Assembly: GCA_963717945.1 (NCBI GenBank)
Contig: CAVQXT010000007.1
Span: forward strand, 1-64,000
Direction: 5' to 3'
Source: FEN-299 sp963717945
Lineage (GTDB): Bacteria; Acidobacteriota; Vicinamibacteria; Vicinamibacterales; Fen-181
Length of the DNA: 64,000 nucleotides
Part shown: positions 50,886-58,830 of the stretch, piece after piece
How the letters are laid out: every line of letters begins with the position of its first letter
How positions within the stretch are numbered: the stretch's first letter is position 1
Made by a program: the position numbers and the translations under genes
The notes under the pieces: generated by a model
What the model saw: only the letters and a program-made list of their open reading frames with translations
Told to the model about the DNA's origin: nothing
The model's database searches: none

Positions 50886-52348
50886 CGCGCCGATGATAAC
50901 ACCGGCCCGCGCGCCTCACCCGCCGCTCGGCGGGCGATCCCGCGCAGCATTCCCGAGAAGATGACCGCGTGGACCGGCAGCAGCGTGTACCAGTAGAGGC
51001 GGCCGAGGATCCCCGACGGCTCGAACGTCGCGGTCTGGCGGATGCGCGACGCCCGCTCGCCGACCGGCTCGACGTCGAACTCGAGCCAGGCGCGGCCCGG
51101 CAGCTTCATCTCGGCCTCGAGGCGCAGGCGCCGGTCCGGCTCGAACGACTCGACGCGCCAGAAATCGAGCGGGTCTCCGGGACGCAGTGCCTCGGGATCG
51201 CGCCGCCCGCGCCGCATGCCGACGCCGCCGGCGACGAGATCCATCGCCCCGCGCAGCCGCCAGAGCGGGTTGCCGCAGTACCAGCCGGCATCGCCGCCAA
51301 TCCGCCGAATCGGCGCGAACGCGGCGGGCGCATCCGCCGCCACGACCACGAACCTCTCGTCGGTGAGCACCCGGGCCGGCGCGACCGTGCGTCTGCCGCC
51401 CGCGACGCCGGCGGAGCGGGCATCGGACCACCGGGCCGCGCCCGCGGGACTGTCGGCCGCGGCGATGGCCCGCGCGATGGCCTCGGGCAGCCCTCGCGGC
51501 CGCACACAGAACACGGCGAGGGCTTCGGGATCGCGCACGACGGTCGTGTTGCGGAGGCTCCCGATCAGCTTCCGGCCGACGCGCGCATAGAGCGGCGTCA
51601 CCAGTCCCAGCCAGAGGCTCGACAAGTGCGGCGTCAGCAGCGGCACCGGGATCAGGAGCCGACGAAGGCTGCGCTGCCTGGCGTACTCGCGCATGATCTC
51701 GCCGTAGGAGACGACGTCGGGCCCGCCGATCTCGAAGATCCGCGACCCGGTCTCCGGCAGGTCCAGCGCCTCCACCAGGTACTCCACGACGTCGTCGATG
51801 GCGATCGGCTGCGCCTTGATGCCCACCCAGCGCGGGCAGACCATCACCGGCAGCCGCTCGGTGAGCGCGCGCACCATCTCGTAGGAGAGGCTGCCCGACC
51901 CGATGACGATCGACGCGCGGAACTCCACGACAGGGACGCCGCTCTGGCGGAGGATCGCTCCCGTCTCCTGGCGGCTCCGCAGGTGCGGAGACAGGTCATC
52001 CGCCGTGTCGCCCAGCCCGCCGAGGTAGACGATGCGGCGGACGCCGGCGGCGCGCGCGGCCCGGCCGAAGGTGAGGGCCGCCTGCCGGTCGAGCTCCGCG
52101 AAGTCGCGGCTGGCGCCCATCGAGTGCACCAGGTAGTAGGCCGTGTCGATGCCGGCCAGGGCCCGGTCGAGCGACGCGGCGTCGAGCGCGTCACCCTGCA
52201 CGACCTCGGTGGCCGGGGAGACCCGCGCCCGCAGGGCCTCCGGCCTCCTGGCGAGGGCGCGGATCGTGAGGCCCCGGCGCTCCAGGGCGTCGACGAGCCG
52301 ACCGCCGACGTACCCAGTGCCGCCTGTGACCAGGACGGAGCCTGCCAT
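50882..52348 (-). CDS. NAD(P)-binding SDR protein with C-terminal DUF2867
   Basis: From ATG 52348 the product has 488 residues. The first about 290 form an atypical short-chain dehydrogenase-like Rossmann domain: VLVTGGTGYVGGRLV, QGDALD, YYLVHSMGA, VYLGGLG, FEIGGPDVVSYGEIM. The C-terminal part (about 330-475) matches DUF2867: GGDAGWYCGNPLWRLRGAMDLVAGG, LDFWRVESFE, LPGRAWLEFDVEP and the end WYTLLPVHAVIFSGMLRGI. The combination is common in high-GC bacteria and thought to modify a lipid or sugar, but no substrate is established. It is coupled to the downstream DUF523/DUF1722 gene. Confidence 0.85.
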   Translation of the reverse strand: MAGSVLVTGGTGYVGGRLVDALERRGLTIRALARRPEALRARVSPATEVVQGDALDAASLDRALAGIDTAYYLVHSMGASRDFAELDRQAALTFGRAARAAGVRRIVYLGGLGDTADDLSPHLRSRQETGAILRQSGVPVVEFRASIVIGSGSLSYEMVRALTERLPVMVCPRWVGIKAQPIAIDDVVEYLVEALDLPETGSRIFEIGGPDVVSYGEIMREYARQRSLRRLLIPVPLLTPHLSSLWLGLVTPLYARVGRKLIGSLRNTTVVRDPEALAVFCVRPRGLPEAIARAIAAADSPAGAARWSDARSAGVAGGRRTVAPARVLTDERFVVVAADAPAAFAPIRRIGGDAGWYCGNPLWRLRGAMDLVAGGVGMRRGRRDPEALRPGDPLDFWRVESFEPDRRLRLEAEMKLPGRAWLEFDVEPVGERASRIRQTATFEPSGILGRLYWYTLLPVHAVIFSGMLRGIARRAAGEARGPVLSSAR

Positions 52349-52417
52349 GGCATGAGCGTAACCCGGGCACCGCGCCCAGTGCCACCGCGGGGCCGGCTTC
52401 CGGATTAAGATAGGCAG

Positions 52418-52825
52418 GTGCCAATCGACGAACGCGCCTTCTTCTCCGAGAAGCCGGAAACACGTCCGGCCCGGTTCCAGTGCCCCAGGTGCCGGCGGAC
52501 CGGCGAGTACACCATCCGCTGGGTGCGGCGGGTCAAGCGGGACCGGCCGCCGGGCGGGGCCGATGAGGCCGACCGGGCCCGGTTCGCCAAGCTGCGCGAT
52601 TACCTGCTGCGCGTGGACGACGAGGTGGTCTGCAAGGCGTGCGGGAAGAAGTTCGAGATCCCGTCGCAGCACTCGCTGCTGTTCACCGACCAGCTCGACG
52701 GGCTGCCCGACGCCGACGCGCTCGAGCGGGAGATCGCCGAGGCGTCCGGAGAGCCGCAGGCCGCACCCGAGGCGAAGCCGGCACTGCCGCCGCGCTTCGC
52801 CCGCAAGTCGGGCGGCTGGAAGTAG
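52418..52825 (+). CDS. Small double-CxxC protein (putative zinc ribbon)
   Basis: The 135-residue product from GTG 52418 has two Cys pairs (CPRC at residues 22-25 and CKAC at about 72-75) that could form one zinc site. Between them lies a basic linker (IRWVRRVKRDRPPGG...RFAKLRDYLLRVDDEV), and the tail is acidic then Pro/Ala-rich, ending ARKSGGWK. It is not recognised as a named family. Zinc binding is inferred from cysteine spacing only. It is transcribed away from the SDR gene. Confidence 0.65.
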   Translation: MPIDERAFFSEKPETRPARFQCPRCRRTGEYTIRWVRRVKRDRPPGGADEADRARFAKLRDYLLRVDDEVVCKACGKKFEIPSQHSLLFTDQLDGLPDADALEREIAEASGEPQAAPEAKPALPPRFARKSGGWK

Positions 52826-52923
52826 CCAACTCCATCGCACGGACCGACGGTTGAAGGCCGAGGGCATGGCCACGCGTGAAAGCGTGACCCGGCCTTCCGC
52901 TAGTATGGTATTATGGCATCAGT

Positions 52924-53211
52924 ATGGCTTCTGTGAAGCTCACCTTCTCCCTCGACGCCGACACGGTCGCCCGGCTTCGGGCCGCCGCCGAGCGCCTGCG
53001 CATGCCGCAGAGCCAGGTCGTGCGCGAGGCGGTGGCCGAGTATTCCAGCCGGATAGGGCGGCTGAGCGAGGCTGAGCGCGTCGCGCTGCTGCGGACCTTC
53101 GACCGGATGGTGCCGTCGCTGCCGGCCAGGCCCGCCGCGGAGGTCGACGCGGAGCTGAAGGAACTGCGGGCGGCGCGCCGTCGGGGCGGCCGCCGGGCGG
53201 GGCGCCCGTGA
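52924..53211 (+). CDS. Ribbon-helix-helix antitoxin
   Basis: The 95-residue protein has an N-terminal RHH domain (KLTFSLDADTVARLRAAAERL...QSQVVREAVAEY) and a charged C-terminal tail (ELKELRAARRRGG) of the kind that wraps a PIN toxin. It overlaps the downstream PIN gene by 4 bases (GTGA). No ribosome-binding site precedes ATG 52924. A TATTAT at 52909-52914 would place transcription start within a few bases of the ATG, consistent with a leaderless message. AGTATGG direct repeats (52902-52908 and 52921-52927) may be operator half-sites. Confidence 0.8.
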   Translation: MASVKLTFSLDADTVARLRAAAERLRMPQSQVVREAVAEYSSRIGRLSEAERVALLRTFDRMVPSLPARPAAEVDAELKELRAARRRGGRRAGRP

Positions 53212-53606
53212 TTCACCTCGACACCTGCGTCCTGGTGGACGCGCTCACCGGGCCGCGCCGATCGGCGGCGGCGCTGCGGGCGCTCATCGAGCAGGGCGAG
53301 CGCGTGTCCTGCTCTTCGCTGGTGCTGTTCGAGTGGCTTCGCGGGCCGCGGGGGGCCGATGAGCTGCGCGTGCAGGAGGCGCTGTTTCCGTCCGGCGAGG
53401 CCGTGCCCTTCGGGCCGGCCGAGGCCGCGCTCGCGGCCAACCTCTACGGGCAAGTGCGCCGTCCGCGCGGACGCGAGCTGGACCTGGCCATCGCGGCGTC
53501 AGCCATCCTGCAGGATGCCGCACTGTGGACGCTCAATCCCCGCGACTTCGCCGACATCCCGCGGCTGCGCCTGTTGGCCGTTCAGCGCTCCTCGCCCGGG
53601 CTCTGA
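53208..53606 (+). CDS. PIN-domain toxin
   Basis: The 132-residue PIN ribonuclease starts at GTG 53208 inside the antitoxin stop. Acidic residues line up with the family: Asp5 (IHLDTCVLVDAL), Glu in SSLVLFEWLRG, Asp in RELDLAIAASAIL, then LWTLNPRDFADIP where the usual TxNxxDF motif falls. It is the second toxin-antitoxin module in the window and its antitoxin type differs from the first (RHH versus AbrB). Its 3' end overlaps that of the convergent APC transporter gene by 25 bases. Confidence 0.88.
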   Translation: MIHLDTCVLVDALTGPRRSAAALRALIEQGERVSCSSLVLFEWLRGPRGADELRVQEALFPSGEAVPFGPAEAALAANLYGQVRRPRGRELDLAIAASAILQDAALWTLNPRDFADIPRLRLLAVQRSSPGL

Positions 53607-55855
53607 TCCGGCGCCGGAGGGTCAGCCGGCGCCCGGCCCGTCTTTCCCGCCTGCCGCGCGATGAGCCTCATCGTCTCGCGCCGGCTGCCGCCCTTCATCT
53701 CGCGCTGGAGCTTCTCGAGCGCGACGCGCACGACGTCCCGGTGGTGCACGTCGATGCCGACCTCCGCCACGGCCTCCAGCCACATTCGATGTATCAGGTC
53801 CAGGTCCTCGCGCGTCAGCGTCGGCGCGTGGGGCCCGAGCACGTAGGTCTGGATCTCCCCGCCCACCTTGTACGCCACCAGCCGCGTGCGCACCCGTTCG
53901 CTGCCCTCGACCCGCTCCCAGGCCTCGCCGAGCAGCCGGGCCTGGTCGGAGGCCGAGAACTTCGCGGAGTCGCCGAGCACGATCTCGGTGCACGCCAGCC
54001 GCACGGCCGTCTGGGCGATGGCATCGAACACGTTCGACGAGGGCACGACCAGCAGCTTGACCGGGCGCCCCTCCCGCTCGGCCACCGCCACGACCTTCGT
54101 GAACAGGAGCTGCTCGTAATCGCTGAAGATCTCGGTCTGGTGGAAGTCCCGGAACCCGGAGTCCGGGTCCTGCACGAGGCGGACGGTCATCGCGACGACG
54201 TCGTGGCGCCCGGTGTCGGCGTGCGTGAGCGCCCACTCCAGGTGCGCGAGCGTGCCGTAATCGCGGACCGGAACGAGCACGCTGCCCGGGCGCGCGGCCA
54301 CCTCCGCCAGGCCCAGGTCCGCCGCGGGCAGCAGCTGGAACTGGTCGAGGCCGCTGACGGTGTGCGCGGCCAGCCGGCGCCGCACGTTGTGCCGCTCGGA
54401 CAGGATGAAGACGACGTAGAGGACGGCGGTGAAGGTCAGGCCCCAGATCGTCGCCAGCTGCTTGGTGAACAGGTTGATAATCGCGATGGCGAACAGCGCG
54501 GTCGTGATCAGCGCGAGGCCGACCGGCACCTCGGTCTTCCCGATGCGGACGTTGAGCGGCACGCGCCACTCGCGCGGCCCCGGCTCCCGGAAGCGCAGGA
54601 CGAGCACGGCCAGGCTCTTGAGCGCGAAGCTCCACACGACGCCAAACGCGTACGCCTCGCCGAGCACGTACACGTTGCCGCGGCTGAGGACGATCGTCAG
54701 CAGCTGCAGCCCGGCGATGACGTTCAGCACGCGGTAGGTCGTGCCGTATTTATGGTGCGGCTTGCGGAACCAGTCCGGCAGGACGCCATCCTCGGACACG
54801 CGGTTGACGACCGCGTTCGACCCGACGATGGCCGTGTTGACCGCGCCGGCCAGGATCAGGAAGCCGACGACGACGACAAATCCCTGGAACGCCAGCCTGA
54901 GCGTCAGCGGGCCGGCCAGGTTCATGGCGAGGCCGGAGATCAGGTTGTCGTAGAACCTGGGCCTTAGCTCGTCGGGGATGATCGCCACGGCCAGGAAGCT
55001 CACGGCCGCCGTGAAGGTGACGCTGTAGGCGAAGATCACCAGGCCGGCGCGGCGGAGGTTGGCCGGCTTCGGGTGCTCGATCTCGCGGTAGACCTGGGCC
55101 AGCGATTCCCACCCGCTCATCGCGAGAAACGAGTGGCCGAGGCCGACGAGCACCGCGACGGCGGTGATGCCCGGCAGCCACGTGCCGCGCAGCCAGCCGA
55201 GGGCGTCGTCCGAGAAGCGGATGTGCTCGAGCGTCGGGGGCGGCGCGAGCTGGCCGCCGCGCGAGAGCAGCGTGCCGACAGCCCACAGCAGGAGCAGCAC
55301 GACCATCACCGAGGTCACCTGCACGATCCGCAGCGCGTCGGCGCTCGATTCGCGGATCCCCTGCGTGTTGCGCCACCAGAAGTAGATGACGACGGCGGCG
55401 GCGAGCGCGGCCGACGTCTCGTTGTGCGGCAGGTGGAACGAGGACCCGACGCGCGCCGAGAGGTCGTTGAGCAGCCCGACGATGTACTGGCCCGCCGAGG
55501 TGGCGCTGATGGGGCCGGTCAGGACGTAGTCGAACAGCAGCGCCGAGACCGACATCTTGCCGAGCGTCCCGCCCATCGCCTCCTTGACGACGCGGTAGAC
55601 GCCGCCCCGCACGAACATGATCGAGCTCTCGATGTAGATCGCCCGAACCGCGTACGAGAACAGCATGACGCCGAGGATGAACCAGGGGGCCGCCTTGCCG
55701 ACGGCCTGCTCGGCGATGCCGCCGGCGTAGAAGGCCGACGAGCCCAGGTCGGCCAGCACGATCGCCGCCGCGCGCCAGAAGGAGATGAACGACAGGAAGA
55801 CGGTCGTGGCGACGACGACCTGGACGGGACCGCGCCGGGCGGCTGACTGCGACAT
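53582..55855 (-). CDS. KimA-like APC-family cation/amino-acid transporter with USP-like tail
   Basis: The 757-residue product has 12 membrane helices of the APC fold (about residues 15-500) and a cytoplasmic C-terminal domain (about 540-735) resembling a universal-stress-protein fold (GSVLVPVRDYGTLAHLEWAL...). This is the plan of Bacillus subtilis KimA, a potassium importer. Residues I recall lining the KimA K+ path are present at matching spacing: Asp36 and Tyr43 (ADLGSSAFY), Asp109-Tyr110 and Ser117 (FDYVLTGPIS). It stands divergently beside kdpDE and the kdp structural genes. Family annotation would simply say amino-acid permease; K+ import is inferred from the residues and context. Confidence 0.8.
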   Translation of the reverse strand: MSQSAARRGPVQVVVATTVFLSFISFWRAAAIVLADLGSSAFYAGGIAEQAVGKAAPWFILGVMLFSYAVRAIYIESSIMFVRGGVYRVVKEAMGGTLGKMSVSALLFDYVLTGPISATSAGQYIVGLLNDLSARVGSSFHLPHNETSAALAAAVVIYFWWRNTQGIRESSADALRIVQVTSVMVVLLLLWAVGTLLSRGGQLAPPPTLEHIRFSDDALGWLRGTWLPGITAVAVLVGLGHSFLAMSGWESLAQVYREIEHPKPANLRRAGLVIFAYSVTFTAAVSFLAVAIIPDELRPRFYDNLISGLAMNLAGPLTLRLAFQGFVVVVGFLILAGAVNTAIVGSNAVVNRVSEDGVLPDWFRKPHHKYGTTYRVLNVIAGLQLLTIVLSRGNVYVLGEAYAFGVVWSFALKSLAVLVLRFREPGPREWRVPLNVRIGKTEVPVGLALITTALFAIAIINLFTKQLATIWGLTFTAVLYVVFILSERHNVRRRLAAHTVSGLDQFQLLPAADLGLAEVAARPGSVLVPVRDYGTLAHLEWALTHADTGRHDVVAMTVRLVQDPDSGFRDFHQTEIFSDYEQLLFTKVVAVAEREGRPVKLLVVPSSNVFDAIAQTAVRLACTEIVLGDSAKFSASDQARLLGEAWERVEGSERVRTRLVAYKVGGEIQTYVLGPHAPTLTREDLDLIHRMWLEAVAEVGIDVHHRDVVRVALEKLQREMKGGSRRETMRLIARQAGKTGRAPADPPAPDQSPGEER

Positions 55856-55949
55856 GCACGACCTCGGACCGGCGGCGCCCGGGTTCGACCGGCTGGCCTG
55901 GAGCCCACGCCACCAAACCTCGTATTATCCGCCGATTCGAGGGAGGAAG

Positions 55950-56050
55950 CCATGACGAGGCTCCAGGCTGCGGGCTCCAGGCTACAGGCCGTGTTACGCG
56001 TGTCACGCGTGATCCGGCCCGGAGCCCGAGGCCTGAAGCCCGAAGCCGTC
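55950..56050. repeat. Low-complexity GGCTCCAGGCT/GAAGCCCGAAGCC repeat upstream of kdpD
   Basis: The spacer between the transporter gene and kdpD is filled with degenerate units (GGCTCCAGGCTGCGGGCTCCAGGCT, CTGAAGCCCGAAGCC) and a palindrome ACGCGTGTCACGCGT (55995-56009). Related GAAGCCCGAAGCC units lie at 2445-2480, and TCACGCGTGATC is shared with 46739-46750. Confidence 0.65.
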
Positions 56051-56116
56051 TCGGGGGCAGGGTCATGAGGGCGGGAGTTTGACACGCTCGCTCCGCTTCA
56101 TTACCCTGCCCCCGAG
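56050..56116. repeat. Inverted repeat spanning the kdpD start region
   Basis: Perfect 14-bp arms (CTCGGGGGCAGGGT at 56050-56063 and ACCCTGCCCCCGAG at 56103-56116) are separated by 39 bases that include the TTG start proposed for kdpD. The right arm runs into an AGGAGG. The structure could limit translation of kdpD or be one more palindromic repeat element. Confidence 0.75.
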
Positions 56117-57554
56117 GAGGACCTCCCTGCCCGTACGCGCCTCGCTCCTGCTCCGGCTCGCCGTCGCGATCGGCAGCGTCCTCGCGGTGACGGCGGTCTA
56201 CTTCTTCCTCATCCACGTCAACCCGACGACGGTGACGCTGACCTATGTCGTGGCGATCCTGCTGGTCGCCAGCGGCTGGGGCGGCGTCGAAGCGACGGCG
56301 GCGTCCGTCGCCGCGACCGTCTGCCTCAACGTCTTCTTCCTGCCCCCCGTCGGCACGCTGACGATCGCCGACCCGCAGAACTGGGTCGTGCTGGCCGTGT
56401 TCCTCGTGACCACCCTGGTCGCCAGCCAGTTGTCGGGCCGCGCGCGGCGGCGACAGGTCGAGGCCGTCTCGCGCCAGCGCGATCTCGAACGGCTCTACGC
56501 CCTCAGCCGCGCCCTGCTGCTGTCTCCGGGCGAACCCTCCATTCCGGCGGCGACCGCTCACCACATCGCCGAGGCCTTCGACTTCCCGGCCGTCGCGATC
56601 TACGACCAGCGGGCCGACACCGTGTCGTGGGCCGGCCCCGGGGAACCGCCCGCGGTGGACGAGGCGCTCCGCGCGGTGGCGCGCCGGGCGACCACGCTGC
56701 GGGAGGGCGACCTCTCGGTGGTGGCGATCCAGCTGGGCGGCGTGCCGATCGGCAGCCTCGCGCTCCCCACGTCCGGCCTGAGCGACACGGTCGTGCAGTC
56801 GATCGGGAACCTGGTGGCCATCGCGCTCGAGCGGGCTCGAGACCAGGAGGCGGCCGCGCGCGCCGAGGCGGCCCGCCAGAGCGGGGAACTGCGGGCGACG
56901 ATGCTCGACGCGCTGGCGCACGAGTTCAAGACGCCGCTCACCTCGATGAAGGTCGCGGCAGCCGACCTCCGCGCGAGCGCGGGGGACGAACGCAACCGCG
57001 AACTGGCGGCGATCGTCGACGAGGACCTCGACCGCCTGCAGGCGCTGGTGACCGACACCGTGCAGATGGTTCGCGTCGACGCCGGCGCCTTCACGCTGCG
57101 GCTGAACGACTGCCGGCTGTCCGAGCTGGTGGCCTCGACGCTCCGCCAGTTCGAGCCGCGGCTCGGCGGCCACCCGGTCATCGCCCGCGTGCCGGACGAC
57201 CTGCTGCTGCGCGCCGACCGCGACCTGCTCGGGCTGGCGCTCAGGCAGCTGCTCGACAACGCGGTCAAGTACTCGCCGGCGACCTCGGCCATCGAGATCA
57301 CCGCCGCCGGCGGGGACTTCGTGGACGTCTCGGTCCGGAACTCCGGCCCCCCGATTCCGGAGCACGAGCAGGCGCGCCTCTTCGAGCGGTTCTACCGCGG
57401 CACCGAGGCCCACGGCGTCCCCGGCACCGGCATCGGCCTCGCCATCGTGCGGCAGATCGCCGAGGCGCACGGCGGGACGCTGTCGGTCGCGAGCGCGGCC
57501 GGCGCGGGCACGGTGTTCACGTTGTCCCTCCCCCGCGAAGGAGGCCGTCGATGA
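56079..57554 (+). CDS. kdpD: KdpD-like sensor histidine kinase lacking the N-terminal KdpD domain
   Basis: The 491-residue product (TTG start; a CTG after AGGAGG near 56125 is an alternative) has the DUF4118 four-helix membrane block (about residues 25-118), a GAF-like domain (about 140-255) and HisKA with phosphoacceptor His281 (ALAHEFKTPLTSM). The ATPase domain has N-box QLLDNAVKYSP, G1 RLFERFYRGTE and G2 GTGIGLAIVRQI. Normal KdpD is about 900 residues and carries an N-terminal KdpD/USP sensor; that part is absent. It overlaps kdpE by ATGA. It presumably senses potassium or osmotic state via its membrane and GAF parts. Confidence 0.85.
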   Translation: MTRSLRFITLPPRRTSLPVRASLLLRLAVAIGSVLAVTAVYFFLIHVNPTTVTLTYVVAILLVASGWGGVEATAASVAATVCLNVFFLPPVGTLTIADPQNWVVLAVFLVTTLVASQLSGRARRRQVEAVSRQRDLERLYALSRALLLSPGEPSIPAATAHHIAEAFDFPAVAIYDQRADTVSWAGPGEPPAVDEALRAVARRATTLREGDLSVVAIQLGGVPIGSLALPTSGLSDTVVQSIGNLVAIALERARDQEAAARAEAARQSGELRATMLDALAHEFKTPLTSMKVAAADLRASAGDERNRELAAIVDEDLDRLQALVTDTVQMVRVDAGAFTLRLNDCRLSELVASTLRQFEPRLGGHPVIARVPDDLLLRADRDLLGLALRQLLDNAVKYSPATSAIEITAAGGDFVDVSVRNSGPPIPEHEQARLFERFYRGTEAHGVPGTGIGLAIVRQIAEAHGGTLSVASAAGAGTVFTLSLPREGGRR

Positions 57555-58249
57555 GCGCCGGTCTCATCCTCGTCGTCGACGACGACCCGCAGATCCGGCG
57601 CGTCCTGAAGGTGACGCTGAGCGGCCAGGGCTTCGAGGTCGACGACGCGAAGAACGGCGAGGAGGCGCTCGAGCGGCTGCGCGAGCGCCGCGTCGACCTG
57701 GTGCTGCTCGACATCAACATGCCGGGCATGAGCGGGCTCGACGTGTGCCGGGCGATGCGGGCCACCTCGGAGGTGGCCATCATCATGCTGACCGTCCGCG
57801 ACGAGGAGGCCGACACGGTCGAGGCGCTCGACGCCGGGGCGGACGACTACGTCACCAAGCCGTTCAAGCCGACGGAGCTGTCGGCCCGGATCCGCGCGGC
57901 CCTCCGGCGTTCGCCCGGCGGCCAGGGGCCGTCCGGCCGCCTGGAACTCGGGCCCGCGACGATCGACTTCGACACCCGCCAGGTCACCTCACGCGGCCGC
58001 CAGGTCCGGCTGACGCCGAAGGAGTTCGACCTGCTCCGGTACCTCGTCGCGCACGCCAACAAGGTGCTCTCGCACCGCCAGCTCCTGCAGGCGGTCTGGG
58101 GACCCGACTACGGCGACCAGGTGGACTACCTGCGCGTGTTCGTGAACCAGCTCCGGAAGAAGATCGAGCCGAGGCCGTCGAACCCGACCTACCTGCTGAC
58201 CGAGCCCTGGGTCGGCTACCGGTTCCACCTCCCGCCGGGCCCGCCGTGA
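57551..58249 (+). CDS. kdpE: KdpE-like response regulator (OmpR family)
   Basis: The 232-residue product has a receiver domain with Asp10-Asp11, phosphoacceptor Asp54 (LLDINMPGMSG), Thr81 and Lys103 (VTKPFKPTEL). A winged-helix OmpR-type DNA-binding domain follows (about 128-228: LTPKEFDLLRYLVAHANKVLSHRQLLQAVWG, VDYLRVFVNQLRKKIE). The YLRVFVNQLRKK pattern is typical of KdpE. It overlaps kdpD by ATGA. The likely target site is the phased TAA motif at 58263-58295, just before the usp-porin-kdpFAB genes. Confidence 0.92.
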   Translation: MSAGLILVVDDDPQIRRVLKVTLSGQGFEVDDAKNGEEALERLRERRVDLVLLDINMPGMSGLDVCRAMRATSEVAIIMLTVRDEEADTVEALDAGADDYVTKPFKPTELSARIRAALRRSPGGQGPSGRLELGPATIDFDTRQVTSRGRQVRLTPKEFDLLRYLVAHANKVLSHRQLLQAVWGPDYGDQVDYLRVFVNQLRKKIEPRPSNPTYLLTEPWVGYRFHLPPGPP

Positions 58250-58262
58250 ACGGCCGCACGAA

Positions 58263-58295
58263 ATCCTAAGCCGAGGTTAATGACTTCCTAACGGG
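58263..58295 (+). promoter_or_regulatory. Putative KdpE operator: three 11-bp-phased TAA-centred sites
   Basis: Three consecutive 11-base units carry TAA at 58267-58269, 58278-58280 and 58289-58291 (contexts CCTAAG, GTTAAT, CCTAAC). Tandem direct repeats at helical-turn spacing are the usual binding pattern of OmpR-family regulators. They end about 8 bases before a weak -10-like TACGCT (58304-58309), with a UAGGA ribosome site and ATG 58329 downstream. This is consistent with KdpE activating the usp-porin-kdp transcript. Confidence 0.5.
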
Positions 58296-58328
58296 CCGGC
58301 TCCTACGCTCGGGCTGTAGGACGTCGCC

Positions 58329-58829
58329 ATGACCGAGATTGTTCCGATCGACAGACCGAAAGCCGGCCGGGCGGTCGGCCGGACCATCGGCCGGACTCCG
58401 CTGCCGTTGTCGGGCCGGCAAGTCTACGTGCTGTTCACCGACGTCGAGGAGACGCTCCATGCCGTCGAGGTCGCCTGCCGCCTCGCGCGGGCGTTCGGCG
58501 GCCGCGTCTCCGTGGTGCACTTCCGGCCGCTCGACTTCGGCGTGCCGCTCGAGGCGCCCGCGGGCATCTCGCCGGCCGAGACCGAGGCGTTCCGGGAGCG
58601 TCTCTCGGCGGCGTGCGGCGAGGCGGACGTCACCGTCACCGTCTGCGTGTGCCGCGACGCCCGGCGCGCCCTGCCGACCGTCATCGACGCGCACTCCCTC
58701 GTCGTGGTCGGGGGACATCGCCGCTGGTGGCCGACTCGATCGCACCGCTGGCAGCGGGTGCTCGAGCAGGCAGGCTACGTCGTCGCCTTCGTGGACGACG
58801 CGGTCGAGGAGCGATCGACGAGTGAGTGA
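58329..58829 (+). CDS. Universal-stress-protein-like protein (166 aa)
   Basis: The 166-residue product has a USP-like alpha/beta pattern after a basic 28-residue N-terminus: VYVLFTDVEETLHAVEVACRLARAFGGRVSVVHF (first strand-helix-strand), a central Ala-rich helix and SLVVVGGHRRWWPTRSHRWQRVLEQAGYVVAFVDD at the end. The G-x2-G-x9-G ATP loop of nucleotide-binding USPs is not clear. It is the first gene after the putative KdpE site and overlaps no neighbour, with the porin start 1 base after its stop. KdpD here lacks its own USP part, so a signalling role for this protein is possible but unproven. Confidence 0.7.
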   Translation: MTEIVPIDRPKAGRAVGRTIGRTPLPLSGRQVYVLFTDVEETLHAVEVACRLARAFGGRVSVVHFRPLDFGVPLEAPAGISPAETEAFRERLSAACGEADVTVTVCVCRDARRALPTVIDAHSLVVVGGHRRWWPTRSHRWQRVLEQAGYVVAFVDDAVEERSTSE

Positions 58830-58830
58830 C

